Shown in pieces: positions 9,971 to 22,280 of a stretch of 64,000 nt of DNA (its first letter is position 1; the number at the start of each line of letters is the position of its first letter). The stretch is from Druceiella hillmani (Eukaryota > Arthropoda > Insecta > Lepidoptera > Hepialidae): the NCBI GenBank assembly GCA_039881145.1, contig JAYKKI010000090.1, forward strand, positions 5,057,501 through 5,121,500. The letters are read 5' to 3'. The translations under genes and the position numbers were made by a program. The notes under the pieces are model-generated. The model was not told where the DNA came from. It saw only the letters and a program-made list of their open reading frames with translations, and searched no databases.

Positions 9971-12897
9971 TCTTAGTACGATGCTTCAGTGGTACGGCTT
10001 ACTTTATATATGTTAATTCATACCTACGGTATTATTAAACCAATTTCCATTATCCTTTTTTAATTGAATAGACCCAGTTTATAGTTCCGTCATAAACATT
10101 TAGTATCATGAAAATTGGTTAGAATTTAACCATGAAATTAAAAATTCGCCATAGAATTCCTAAAATATATACAGCACAGGTGCCGTGATCGAGTTTGTAT
10201 GATATAGGTAGATCTAGTGATAACTTAGTTATAAAGTCTTAAAAGTTTTACTACGGCTAAATGATGGGTACAATGACGGATCAAGGAGATGGTAACAGGA
10301 ACTTTTCCATGATAGTAATGTAAATTCATCGAGTATGAATCCGATTCACTTGTGTTGACGTAAGGAAGAAAATAATAAAGTTAATCGGTAGGTAAATATA
10401 CACGTGTACGTACAAAGGCATTATTTAGTATATAAATAAGAAAATAACTACAGATATAAACAAGTTCATGAATTGACCAGACATTAGGACATAGGTTGAT
10501 AGGTAAGTATGCAAATAGAGACGTATACACATCCCCTATAATATTAGTAGGCACACATAAAGTAAAGCATTAAAGAAGTAAAGATTAAGACTTTAAGCAC
10601 TGACTACGGTGAAGCCAAAGGATGGATTGAAATTTGTGTATGAAGAAATATATGTTTAGGTTCATTAAAGGCTGCAAATATTAATTCCGATCTTCATGAT
10701 ATTTCTAATAACGGGATATCATAGGCAACGAAGTGGCTTCAAAAAAAGTACAGAAAATGAATCGCACTGAAAAGTATGAAGTAAGAAAAATACTAGTACT
10801 CAGTTGGACCTTTTGAGATACAAAATCATTGTGAAACCTAAATAAATTTGCGAGCAGCTAATGATTATTAAAGTGGGATCCAAGTATAAAATAGCATTTA
10901 TCTGTGTGTGTATTTGCTTGAGAGACTTGGGAAGCGTATTATAATAGCTAATTAATTACAATGTGTGTAAACAATTTCCTACAATGTCCCAGCAATGTTT
11001 GTAAAGTTGTTCAACATAAAAATCTAAAGATAGATAAGGTTGCCCTTAATATTAATTCTAGATAATTAGAAGTTTAATTAGATACGAAATTTAATAACAT
11101 ATGATCTTGTCCTCGAGGTAATAAATTTATATTTTGTGGGTTTCGAATAAAGAAATAGAAAAATTTCTCTGTCCTTATAACTTTATCGAGTTTATTTTTA
11201 AATTTACAAAATTTACGTAAATAACTTGGGATATGGTATAATAATAGTTCATTAGTGATTCATATGTGAATTGAAAAAAAATAAATGTATTGATGTTTAC
11301 AAAATTCACATGTGCACTAAAGAAAAAAGAAAACTTAAGACCTTAAGACATTTTAACATTCCCCGTATTCAGATACTTAATTTTAATTCTTTTTTAAATA
11401 TAATTAATGTAAAATAAAACTTGTACGTCATCTCTTGTTAACTCTCATTAACATACCTAGTTATTAGGAGATTTTAATATAATTTTTTTGCTTTATCCAA
11501 AAATGAGTTTAGTGCCAAAAGTGTATGATAAACAATTTTATGATTATAAGTCAGACTACATAATGCAATATTTTCTTGAAGACTACAGAAATATGTGTTA
11601 CTTAACAGGAGTAATATTTGATTCATTTAAATGAATACATAAAATCTGCACAATCCTAATTTTTGAAAAATTCGGCACACACTGAAATACTTTTTTTCAG
11701 TCGATTTTCTCATACACAATGACACTGAAATGCAAAGGAGTTTATTTAATTTATTAACATGTAATTTTATATTCTTTTAAAAATTTTCCACTTTTAAAGG
11801 CTTGTTATTTTAATTTATTTATCAAGAAAAACTTATGTACTTACACGTTGGCCCGAAACATTGCACATGTTGCAAGCACCAAAAACACAATTGGTTTTAT
11901 AGAACAACAAAAACAATAAATTATAAGACAGAAAAATTTATATGAATTCAAATCGAACTTAAACCTACCAAATTATCAATCGTGAACCATGAAATGCTCC
12001 ATAACGCACTCAGGAAATTAGCTGTCATTAGGACAGAAAAAAATATCATCAGGCACCTCTCACAGTTTTGCATTGGTAATGCAAGTGTGCAAAAAAGTTG
12101 AGCGTTGCAGGAATTCATAGAAACTGTACGAAAATGTCATTAAAAAATATTTGCACTTAGAATTATTATTCCTTTTGTATCAGTTTTTCGATATCATCCT
12201 CTTGAGGATCGTATTGCATCCATGAATGTTTGTCGAAAACAAATATTTTTCAAGAGTCAATACATGATGTTCGTGCACATTCTAGGCATGGAAAATAAAT
12301 CAAGGCCTCGTCATTTACCGTGACAATCAGCGTATGAAGTGTTACTAAATTCAGAACTGTAAGGTTAATTATTTAAAAATAAAAAAAATTTATGGCGGAA
12401 AGCAATTCCATCGTACTTGAAGGGAATTACATCCGGCTATGGCCATTGTTAAATCTGAAGAAATAATTAGGAGAATAATTGGATATTGTTTTCCAAACTT
12501 AATATTTTCTTTGTCGTAGATAAATTATTTGATACAGGAAGCAAATAAATGCATCTGTTTCAAAGATATTATATTCTCTAGAATGGAACAAAATAGCTTG
12601 TATTAATTCAACATAGTTAAGGGGTTAGAATAGTATTTTATATTATAGAATATTATACATTTTATGTTTTACGGACACAAATAAATTATATATCATTTAT
12701 ATTACAATATTCCGAATTCGTTTTATTTAAAATAATACAACATGATACGATTTTACTAATTGTTTTTGTCCAACTTTTCACTACATGTAATTATCTTTAT
12801 TTAAGAAAAACGGATAACACAAGAATTCGGAGAAATAATTAATATAAATAACCTCATAATATGGTCATTTTATAATTATCCTGATATAAAGAAATAA
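9971..12897. other. AT-rich intergenic DNA, no gene seen
   Basis: Read in both directions without finding a supported gene, repeat family or RNA gene. A short run near 10,720 (IGNEVASKKVQK in plus) recalls a retroelement RNase H motif but has no supporting flanks. Confidence 0.55.
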
Positions 12898-13430
12898 AAA
12901 CCGGCCAAGTCCAAGACTTACTATAAAAACTTAATTGTACTTCTCGTTTGAAGTAAAATTAAGTTTTTAGGGTAAGTCATCACTAATAGTGACTTCTTGG
13001 CGCAGTAAATATTAATGTCTTATATAGTTAAGTAAGTGGGAAATATTCTCAAAAACTATGACATGTAGAATTACTGTTATAGGTTTCTAATAATATTTAT
13101 ATAGATTTCTGAAAAAGGTTATCATAATTTCAGATTCAAAAGTTCGGACGGTAAATCTTTTTGGATGTTTCTCTGTAAGCATACTATATTAAATTACGAA
13201 AAAAATATTTTTGGGGCCCTTATAACAAGTCTTATCACATTGTGTGTGGAATTTTAATATTTTATATTTGATTTGCCCGTTATGAAATTTTCATACAAAT
13301 ATTTTTTAACGTTAGCTATTTTTAATGTTGGTACGTCATGCGATTTCTGAGAAAAATGGTTCTGACAGACATAAAGACGGACACGTGATTAATCTGATGA
13401 GGATTCCTCTATTCATCTAAGGTTCTGATG
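12898..13430 (+). repeat. Arthropod AAACCGGCCAAGT-type dispersed repeat
   Basis: It opens with AAAAACCGGCCAAGTCCAAG, matching the start of a dispersed repeat that I know from Lepidoptera and other arthropods. It closes with TTTCTGAGAAAAATGGTTCTG, then GACAGACATAAAGACGGACA near 13,350-13,383, and GAGGATTCC, matching that family's tandem GACAGACGGACAGAC end and its GGATCC/GGTTCCG tail. The middle is too decayed to align by eye. Confidence 0.6.
12915..12978. repeat. Imperfect inverted repeat, 29-bp arms, 6-nt loop
   Basis: Arms 12,915-12,943 and 12,950-12,978 match at 26 of 29 positions around loop TCGTTT. It sits at the very start of the dispersed repeat. Confidence 0.85.
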
Positions 13431-13677
13431 TTAATATATTTTTTGTTTTTAATTTGAAAATCCAATATTAAAATAAAACTTTGAACTAATTAAAATGAAA
13501 TATCTGGCATACACAGGAAGATTGAATGATCTTAATGCCAGAATCAGTTTTGAATTATTAAAAAATAAATATTTAAATATTTGCCCAGCTGTACATACCG
13601 ACATGTGTATGAAGAGAAATAAAAAGCAACAATGAACCTGGGAGTTACACATTATTGTATTAATTTAAACGCTTATG

Positions 13678-13732
<55 letters not shown>

Positions 13733-15837
13733 TATAACGCTATCTTAATGTCACACATTGATTAAATACATTTCACAATAATTTATAGAACATTTTAAAA
13801 TTTCCTAGAGAAATGAAATATTTGCGACTAATAACCGTAATAAACGTAATATTGAAATAATTTTTCGTAATCGATGAAATTATAGCCTTAACTTATTCGA
13901 TGACTTAAGCAATCGTACTGTAATAAGATTTATTACCATACGATTGAACTCAGTCGTACTCACAACGGAAATGATGCTGCAATAAGTGTCCCATAAAAAA
14001 GTGATCACCATGAGTGCACTTGCAATTACATTTGTTATATATAATATTATTAAGCAATAGTAGAAGTTTTATCAATACGGGGTTTACTTTATAGATGTTT
14101 CTTCAAAAATTAACTTCTCCACGGTGTTCATTATTCGGTCGCAATTCTAATCTCTTATAAAGTCATGTTAGATCACCAATATTTTATTTTCTCAAAGTTA
14201 ACTTTCGCCTCTACTCACGTATTAAATTCATATATTGCATATAGTAGCGACCTGCATGTATCTTTCGGATTTTATGACGGCGAGCTCCATCATAAATTCC
14301 AATGTCCATCTTTCATCGACGGCATAATCCTCTCTCACGTTTTGCGGTACAGTTTATGAAACTTTTTGAAATAGACACATACGGTCTCTGGTACGGGAAG
14401 TCATTTGCGTGAAAAGTTAAACTGTGCAGGAAAATGAAGAAAATAGGAATGGCTTACGTAACGGAGTTTTTAATTTTAAAATATGTATTAAACACTGATT
14501 AATATATATTAAAAATATATTAAACATTGTATTCTGTTACTTCAACAGTTATCGTGTTAGATACATGGATCGGTTATATAAAATGCTAAACAAACCACAT
14601 ACAAGGTAACGGCTTATAAATAGAGTAAATATATGACGAGAGTATTCACGTAATATTACTAAGAAAATAAATTTCTGCAAGTCTTGATACGGGAAAACAT
14701 TTAATTGAGAAAAATTATTTGTATAAGTGTAGGTATCATTAAGAAGAGTATTTTGAGCACAAAAATGTTATTTTATATAATAGTTATGACATGATGTAAT
14801 GAATTATTAATTTATAAATAATTAAGAAAACATTTGAGAGATACCAACGAGAAGATGTGAATTGAAAAGTTAATTTTAATGCGAAAATATATTAATTTTT
14901 CTGAAATAGCAACTAAGAGTAGGACTATAAAAATATATATTATTTTTACATAATTTATACATTTTCAACCATTTGTTATTCATTGTGCGGCGTTGAAATA
15001 ATAGGTATTGAACAAAAACATGTGGTGAAATAAGACCGATGGGATGTAATAGTGGTAAATGATTTTTAATGCTTCACGTGTCACCCTGATATTTTGCAAT
15101 TTCTACTTATATTATGGTTATATTAATGAATAGTTATTGCTCTTCGCTCAAGAAAAACTCGGCTATGGCATACATTTTTATATCTTCCAGCTTTTCCCTT
15201 TGCGGCGCGTAATCGAGGGAGTTCTATTGACAGTAAATAAATGTAGTTATGATAAATAAAAGTATTATTAAAAATGTCATCTAGTGGAGAACTTAAGACG
15301 TATTAAAATTAAGATTTCATGTACTGATTTAATGTGGGTTGGCCTCTATATAAAAAAAAGAGATGTTGTCTAAGTAAAAATTTATTGTAATTGCTTAATA
15401 TTTATTTGGTATAAGATGATGAGTTTTATTGTAAATGTTGATTTAGTCTTTAAGATATAAATCTAGAAAATTAAGTCCGCCCAGAGATTTTTGCATTAAG
15501 CAAGCACAGACATGGTAGTAATATATGAATTGATATAATATTCATAAATTCTTTAATGTAGTTTTTGTAAATCATGTAATAGAAAATATCTAATAAGCTA
15601 CAATTAGACTCATAAATAAATACAATTCAAATTTATTTAAAGGGACGATGACGAAAAAGTTGTGGTCTTACTGCAGTAATGTATATCATACCTTTCTAAA
15701 ATAAGAAGAGTTTCATTTGGAAACTTAAAAGGTTACGGTTTGTGTTAGACCGAAGTTATTTAAATAAAGAAAACAATTTTCATCGGTAAATTTAATTATA
15801 AATTATTAAAGGTACAATTATAATTTAAAGTTTATAA
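13431..15837. other. AT-rich intergenic DNA with one (TA)n tract
   Basis: A (TA)n of about 22 units lies at 13,684-13,728. Short open frames near 13.5 and 14.2 kb have no recognisable similarity and no supporting features. Nothing else was found. Confidence 0.6.
13684..13728. repeat. (TA)n microsatellite
   Basis: Uninterrupted TA tract of about 22 units. Confidence 0.95.
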
Positions 15838-15869
15838 TTAACCGAATTCATATATTTGAATTCGGTTAA
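15838..15869. repeat. Perfect 13-bp hairpin next to the element boundary
   Basis: TTAACCGAATTCA (15,838-15,850) and its exact complement (15,857-15,869) surround a 6-nt loop, 30 bp outside the left end of the 5.1-kb element. Confidence 0.85.
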
Positions 15870-15898
15870 ATAATAGAGTGTATATATATATCACCATC

Positions 15899-16556
15899 AG
15901 TACCATCGCACATCCATAGTACCAACGTATAACTCGCGCGGCGCCACATTGACTTGACTGAAGTCAGGTATACTGACATAACTGGCTTGATAACAATTAG
16001 TATCTATTTCTTTAAGAAAAGTTTACGTTTTTCTAACAGCGCACGCGTAAAACCGTGAACAAACTAGTTAAAATATTCTTTAAGAATACTATTCCATTTT
16101 TCAATTTAACTCTTTTGCCACGGGAGCCAGTTGATCATAGATATATATCATCATGATATGAGTCATCGATAAAACCCTGCATATTGAGTGGCGCCGGTTA
16201 TATCTAATATTCGCACTAACATTTCACATTGGCAAGCGTCTTTTATATTAATTACTTCATAGTAGCTAGGGTCGCATTGTTTGAACTGGATTTACAGATG
16301 CTGCTGAGTGCAGAATAAGCTTTCATCAGCATTGCTTTTACTTAATATATCCTTTAGTGGTTTATAAAGTAGCTCTCTCAAAATATTATATGCTATAAGT
16401 TCCAATAATACGAAATACCATTAACTCTTAGATGGATTAAGAAAAATTATTTATTTCGATACACTAATTATAATGTCGGACAAGTATTTTATTTCACAAA
16501 TAGTGAAACGTCATTGCTTCATCTAAAAATATTACTTGCAGATTTAATTTGGATTT
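15899..16556 (+). repeat. Left terminal inverted repeat
   Basis: Pairs with 20,378-21,038. Matching blocks include TTTTCTAACAGCGCACG (near 16,031), AAAATATTCTTTAAGAATAC (16,070), AACCCTGCATATTGAGTGGC (16,173), AACTGGATTTACAGATGCTG (16,284) and GCAGATTTAATTTGG (16,538). Scattered substitutions show the arms have diverged substantially. The outer 40 bp hold two direct AGTACCA-type repeats. Confidence 0.85.
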
Positions 16557-17327
16557 ACAAAGTGTAGAAATCGTAATATTTTTACGTTAATAATAATTTT
16601 ATCTAACAAATTATAGGTTCTCGTCATTATTTCATATCGTAGCGTAGCATATACTTTTATTGTTTTTGGAAAATGATTACTGGTTATCAAAATGTTTTAA
16701 ATGAAGTTGTGCATATTAAATTTGACAGATTATAGGCACGAAAATTTCTGATCAAATGGAAGAGCAAATCGTTTTGAAAAAAAAATTCTTTTTTCCTTTA
16801 AATTCGCTAGAAAGATTTTTTAACCAACGAACTAGACATTCATATCTACGAGTAAAACTAATTTTTTTCTTGAAAGTTAAATAAAGGTAAATTGCGACTC
16901 CTCAAACAAATCTAAGAAATTAATTTGACGTCAATACTGATCGAAACAGGACATGGCTTCCAAATAACTTTCGGTTTCGAATGTATAAATACCTCATCGT
17001 GACTAAAATATATACATTAAATGACTGTGTGGAATATATGTACAGACTTTACTAGCATTATACTATTGGTTAAATATATTTACAAAATATGTTTTATATT
17101 TTGTAGTTAAATTTGTATTATAAAAAATTATATCGAACGATGTTAAAGTTTCGTAAGGATAAAATAAAAAATGAGAAAACAAAGAATCAAACTAGTTGAT
17201 ATAGTCATTCACATGAAAAAATTTAACTGACAATGAGCAGGCAATATTTGCTGAAGAACCAACTACCGATGTGGTAGACGAGTTCAGAGTTTTAGAGACC
17301 ACTTGAAGCACAATCTGTGATGGTTGC

Positions 17328-17458
17328 AGCCAAATGGGACATATAATTCGGACATAAACGTATATAATCGGCGGGAAGTGTTGAAGGGGGAAGTCGAAAA
17401 ACCGTATGCAGTGGCGTGCATGAAAAATTGGAAACGCCTCTGCCCAGCAATGAATAGG
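17328..17458 (-). repeat. Arthropod CATCATCAGCC/CATTGCTGGG repeat fragment (left unit)
   Basis: On the minus strand it reads CATTGCTGGGCAGAGGCGTT, then TGCACGCCACTGCATACGG and on to CCCATTTGGCTGCAACC, the order of a well-known arthropod dispersed repeat. The CATCATCAGCC start present in the mirrored copy has been deleted here. Confidence 0.65.
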
Positions 17459-19786
17459 GTCAAAGAACAAACGTCTTTTAAAGTGTTCCTTTTTACTTAA
17501 AAGTTAAAAATAATAATTTACCCTAATTAATTTATGAATGATACCGAATTATGATTATTTTTTATGATTGATAAATTTAATTTATGATTAACATTTATGA
17601 TTGATATCGAAGTCGTTTAAATACGAATTTTGGTTTTTATTACTTTTTTGCTAATTTCAACAAAAATTGCCAAATTCAAACCAAATTAACCGGGAAATAC
17701 AGATATAAAATCCAACGTAATTTTATTTTAATATGCTTTCTTCGCTGTACTATAGAAGTATCCTTGAGGGTAACTCTTATTAACAAAAAAATAATAATTC
17801 AACTCGGCCCACACAAACCAGGATTTGCTTTCAAATACATAAAAAATAAGTAATACACTCAAATTGAAATTATCCTTTTTTGAAGTTTGTCGACATCGAA
17901 CTAACTGTCGAAAAATGCAATTCACTTTTATGTATTTCTAGCAATGTTGAAACTTATTTTTTCATTACAATCTACCCGGCACACTAGCATTAAACACTTT
18001 CTTTAAAAAAGAGATTTCAAGGAAGGACTAGTCTGATGAGCCAAGTAAAATGAATGCTCTAGGAATATTTTCATAATATTTTGTTTAAGCTGCAAGAATA
18101 CACAACCTTTTAATTAATTAAACAACTTTATCAAAAAAATGAGCGATTGCTAAGTAATATTTGTACCCATTTTCTCACAATGTATGGAAGCTAGGGATCC
18201 GAAACAAACATTTTCTGTTAGTCAATTATAATTCAAAGAATACTTACTGCTTTTTGAAATTTTTTGCAGTACATTTATATAGTTTTATCATAAACCTTAA
18301 TAGGTAAATATTTTACAAGTTTACAAAATATGACCGAAAAACCAAAAATTAATTGGTTAAAAATAACAAATTAATTTTTAGTTTCTTTTTATTTTTCTTT
18401 ATTTATATTTTAATACCTTCCTTTTGCCTAATTTTCAGAAATTAAGTCAATAAAAGATGTCTTATATGTTCTATGGGTAAGTCAGTATAAAAATAGATGA
18501 TATTAAAATACAAATATCTCTTTATTCAATTTTTTTTTTAAATTATGGTTTTTTCCAAGTCTTCTTTATATAGAATTTGCATTACATTGAGTAATATTAA
18601 TAATTAGTTTAGCAAAAAATATGAGATTCACCCATATAAGCTCACAGATGAAGTGAAAATTCTTTATGGGTTCACGTTAATAATTTATAATAATTATTAG
18701 TGATCTACAAGTATTTTATTTTTTTTATATTAAAACTACAGTTTTACTAATTTACAATAATTAAAAAAATCATTATTTAAAAAAAAATAATTATTCAGTA
18801 ATTTTAAATAACGAAATATTTTGTATTATTTTGAAATTTTGCGAAAAATAGAAATATTGAAAATTACAATTTATAAATTTCACTCCCATTTCACTGGGTT
18901 ACTTAAAACCATTATCAAAAAAAAAATTTAATATTGGTATGTTGTATTAAGTTATATTTTCATATTTAAAGCAATAATTGCTCTATATCATCCGTCCACT
19001 AATCATATGATATGTACTTGTTTAAATTTGTTTGCTAAGATTTGTCACAGAAATTGGCATTGAAACAAACGCAGCCCTATATAAAGGAAAAACAATTATA
19101 TTTTTATTTTTAATTTTTCCCTCTGCGAATCGTAATAAAACAGAAACTTCATATGATATGATAACTAATTTTTCGACATTCAGATCAAAAGTTTCTTTCT
19201 GTTTAATTTTATTAAATATAATTCTTAAATGAACGAAAATTAAAGTTTTTTTGTAATCTTCATAAGAATCTCATATTTCCCTACATATTTTTTCGACATC
19301 TTAATTTTTCATTTCATGCACCGGAATAAGGCTGCGTGTAAAATATGTTTTAGTTAGTAACTTTCCTATGAAGGCAATAAGTGATTTTCTAATAACTTGA
19401 TTATGGTATGCGTTTATATATACTCTCCATTTCAGTTACAGAGTTTCAATAACCATCGATTTTGAGGTAAATTAAAGGAAAATTTTAGGTTAATACCTTT
19501 TATTTTTCCTTTCAGCCGTGTAGTATCATAATCATAAACTGAAATGTTAACAAAGGATAGTAGACGTTAAATAAAAAAGGTAACGTACTTGTAGTACACG
19601 TATACTCTCGTATGAAATGAGACCTCTCATTACCTAACGGGTTCGATATCAAATTAACTCTCAATATTTACAAAGAGCGTAACCAAGAACAGGCATATTA
19701 TTCAAACAATTGATTCTGCATATTACCTGAGTCAGTAATAGAACGCTTTTTGTTCCACTAGAGAATCCTAAAAAATCCCAATATTA

Positions 19787-20077
19787 TTGCCCTCGTTTAT
19801 AAGACAATCAAAAAAGAAACTTGTCGCATCTGAGTACATGAAAAACATTATAAATAAGGAAGGCAACACTAGTTATAATAATTATAAAGTACCCGCAGAT
19901 CTCTCTCAACCGCGGGTTGCTGCATTTGATTATCCGAAAATAAATTCAGTTTCCCACAGAAGAAAATTCGATACTGAAATACAAATTCCTCGTACCGTAT
20001 TTATGGGGGCTGGAAACGAAACTTTTCCCCTGAAAGGGCTCTGCGGATTAGCTTACGAATGGTTTATGGATGACTAG
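19787..20077 (+). CDS. 97-codon frame in left interior unit, unknown
   Basis: This ATG-to-TAG frame encodes 96 residues rich in K and S with segments VPADLSQPRVAAFDYPK, FDTEIQIPRTVFMGAG and NETFPLKGLCGLAYEWFMDD. The inverted copy (21,990-22,280) keeps the same frame with few replacements but has CAA changed to TAA after DTEI. A third copy near 1.5 kb keeps parts of it with stops. The shared TAG is absent from the third copy, so the original frame was probably longer. FPLKG following VFMG faintly recalls the catalytic region of Harbinger-type transposases, but the match is too short to call. Most likely it is a remnant of an element-encoded protein, not a host gene. The start codon is simply the first ATG. 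Confidence 0.3.
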   Translation: MPSFIRQSKKKLVASEYMKNIINKEGNTSYNNYKVPADLSQPRVAAFDYPKINSVSHRRKFDTEIQIPRTVFMGAGNETFPLKGLCGLAYEWFMDD

Positions 20078-20377
20078 GAAATCAATAAAATTCCGGATAT
20101 GAGCCAGTGGGGGATATATTATAGAGGTAATACTTGGAGAGTAAAGTAGACGAACACCGAATTCTTGTGTAGTCAAATAACCTAGAAAAGTATTCATGAA
20201 AATAATCGAGATAATAGTAGTCCAAGTAATTATTGATAAACTTCTAGTTCCATCTATATAATATTAAGAGAAAATCGGTCTATTAATTTTAGGATCATTT
20301 GGTGATATTTATATCTTTAAGTTTTATTTTATTTGTGTGGTTCAGTAGTGATACAAAGAACGTCATGTAAGTTTCTA

Positions 20378-21038
20378 CCAAATTAAATCTACAAGTTATA
20401 TTTTTAAATGAAGCAATGAATCTTCACTACTTATGAAATAAAATACTTGTCGGTCATTATAATTAGTGTACTGAAATAAATATTTTTTTTTAATCCGTCG
20501 GTGTGCATCTAAGAGTTAATGATATTTCGTAATATTGGAAATTACAGCATATAATACTTTAAAAGAGCTACTTTACAAAACACTGAAGGATATATTAAAT
20601 AAAAGCAATCCTGATAAAAGCTTATTCTGCAGTCAGCAGCATCTGTAAATCCAGTTCAAACAAGGCGACCCTAGCCACTATGAAGTATTTAATATAAAAG
20701 GCGCTCCCCAATGTGAAATTTAGTGTGAATATTAGATATGACCGGCGCTACTCAATATGCAGGGTTTTATCGATGATTCCTATCATTTATCTACGATCAA
20801 CTGGCTCTCGGGGCAAAAGAATTAAATTGAAAAAATGGAATAGTATTCTTAAAGAATATTTTAATTAGTTTTGGTCACAGTTTTACCCGTGCGCTGTTAG
20901 AAAAGTGTATTTTTTTCTTTTCTTAAAGAAATGGATAGAAATTGTTATCAACAAAGTTATGTATTTACCTGACTTCAATAGGTTAGTGTAGCTCGCCGCG
21001 CGAGTTATGCGATGGTACTATGGATATGCGATGGTACT
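20378..21038 (-). repeat. Right terminal inverted repeat
   Basis: Mirror of 15,899-16,556, ending TGCGATGGTACT at 21,027-21,038. The outer end holds two copies of ATGCGATGGTACTA-type sequence in tandem (21,007 and 21,026), clearer than on the left. Confidence 0.85.
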
Positions 21039-21291
21039 AAAATGCAATCCCTAAGTTAACCCATGACTTTGGCATGTTAAATGAAACATGTTCCACTTCT
21101 AACGCAGCTGCGCGTTAAGTTTTTGTGTCCAGTCTTCTGTTCCTGTAAATTATAGCATAATTATATGAATTTAGCCCATGTCTTAATCTATTGTGTATAT
21201 TATCTGCATATAATACATTAAAGTCCGAGAAACTCTTTAATCTCGAAATAGAGACGAACGTACGACGTAAAAAATAGTTTATAAAAAATAG

Positions 21292-21326
<35 letters not shown>

Positions 21327-21682
21327 TTATATAAATGTATTTATGACATCATTTCAATTGAGGCTTATGAAAAATTTTCGTTTTTAGAATTATTTCATAT
21401 TTTTTTTAAATTGTCTATTGAAACAAAAATAAGGTGAGTAATGTCTTCATCTCTTTAAATCTTAATATTTTTTAGAAATAAAAAAGTGGTAAATACAATC
21501 TTAATTTCAATTTAAAAGACTTTTTCTGTAACACCTCACTTAATGAAATATGCAAAAGAATTGTAATCTTCCCCTTGGCACATTTCTTTTAATATTTGAT
21601 TACATATTTACCAATATTCCCATTTGAAAACCTACTTGCAAAATTTCACGTATATAGATTTAAAATAACCAAGTCGAGGCAA
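21039..21682. other. Spacer between element and mirrored unit
   Basis: About 640 bp with no counterpart in the mirrored arms. It holds a (TA)n tract at 21,292-21,318 and AT-rich DNA and no gene. Confidence 0.65.
21292..21318. repeat. (TA)n microsatellite
   Basis: About 13 TA units. Confidence 0.9.
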
Positions 21683-21989
21683 ATGGTTGGGTGAACTTAC
21701 ATGGCATTTTTTGTATCACTACTGAACCCCACAAATAAAATAAAACTTAAAGATATAAATATCACCAAATGATCCTAAAATTAATAGACCGATTTTCTCT
21801 TAATATTATATAGATGGAACTAGAAGTTTATCAATAATTACTTGGACTACTATTATCTCGATTATTTTCATGAATACTTTTCTAAGTTATTTGACTACAC
21901 AAGAATTCGGTGTTCGTCTACCTTACTCTCATAGTATTTCCTCTATAATATACCCCCCACTGGCTCATATCCGGAATTTTATTGATTTC

Positions 21990-22280
21990 CTAGTCATCCA
22001 TAAACCGTTCTTCAGCTAACCCGTAGAGCCCTTTCAGGGGAAAAGTTTCATTCCCAGCCGCCATAAATATGGAACGAGGAATTTATATTTCAGTATCGAA
22101 TTTTCTTCTGTGGGAAACTGAATTTATGTTCGGATAATCAAATGCAGCAACCCGCAGTTGAGATAGATCTGCGGGTACTTTATAATTATTATAACTAGTG
22201 TTGCCTTCCTTATTTATAATGTTTTTCATGTACTCAGATGCGACAAGTTTCTTCTTTGATTGTCTTATAAACGAGGGCAA
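21990..22280 (-). pseudogene. Mirrored copy of the 97-codon frame, nonsense-broken
   Basis: Same length and same ATG and TAG positions as 19,787-20,077. One C-to-T change turns the glutamine codon after DTEI into TAA (codon 66), leaving 65 residues. Past it the frame continues as IP, FMAAGNETFPLKG and RFMDD to the shared TAG. No frameshift separates the two copies. Confidence 0.6.

Larger units (their letters stand above)
16557..20377 (+). repeat. Interior unit, left copy (3.8 kb)
   Basis: Nearly its full length is matched in reverse by 21,683-25,776, with boundaries coinciding with the inner edges of the terminal repeats. It contains an arthropod-repeat fragment (17,328-17,458) and a 97-codon frame (19,787-20,077). 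Relative to the right copy it lacks about 145 bp near 17,457, the 36-bp hairpin, and part of a short tandem array near 17,530-17,610, together accounting for the roughly 270-bp length difference. Apart from the 97-codon frame no coding region is supported. Confidence 0.85.
15899..21038. mobile_element. 5.14-kb element with 0.66-kb terminal inverted repeats
   Basis: Both ends read AGTACCATCGCA going inward, followed by a second AGTACCA-type repeat and AACTCGCGCGGCG. The long inverted repeats (15,899-16,556 and 20,378-21,038) enclose a 3.8-kb interior that is also present, inverted and without the terminal repeats, at 21,683-25,776. No intact transposase is visible, so the element would be non-autonomous or foldback-like. 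The flanks (ACCATC on the left, AAAATG on the right) show no target duplication. The AG...CT ends and length of the inverted repeats recall Polintons, but none of their genes is present and no 6-bp duplication is seen, so I do not assign a superfamily. Confidence 0.8.

Noticed and set aside
10715..10770. Retroelement RNase H motif (IGNEVASKK)
   Set aside because: Flanking residues do not match and stops surround it; likely chance.
10720..12890. Host gene with small exons
   Set aside because: No pair of open segments with splice signals and coherent coding content could be linked by eye; it cannot be excluded without RNA data.
19787..20077. Harbinger-type transposase reading of VFMG...FPLKG
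   Set aside because: The similarity covers only a few residues, needs insertions, and no other catalytic motif is found nearby.
15899..21038. Polinton/Maverick assignment from AG...CT ends and long terminal repeats
   Set aside because: The element is far too short, none of the polymerase, integrase, ATPase or capsid genes is visible, and there is no 6-bp target duplication.
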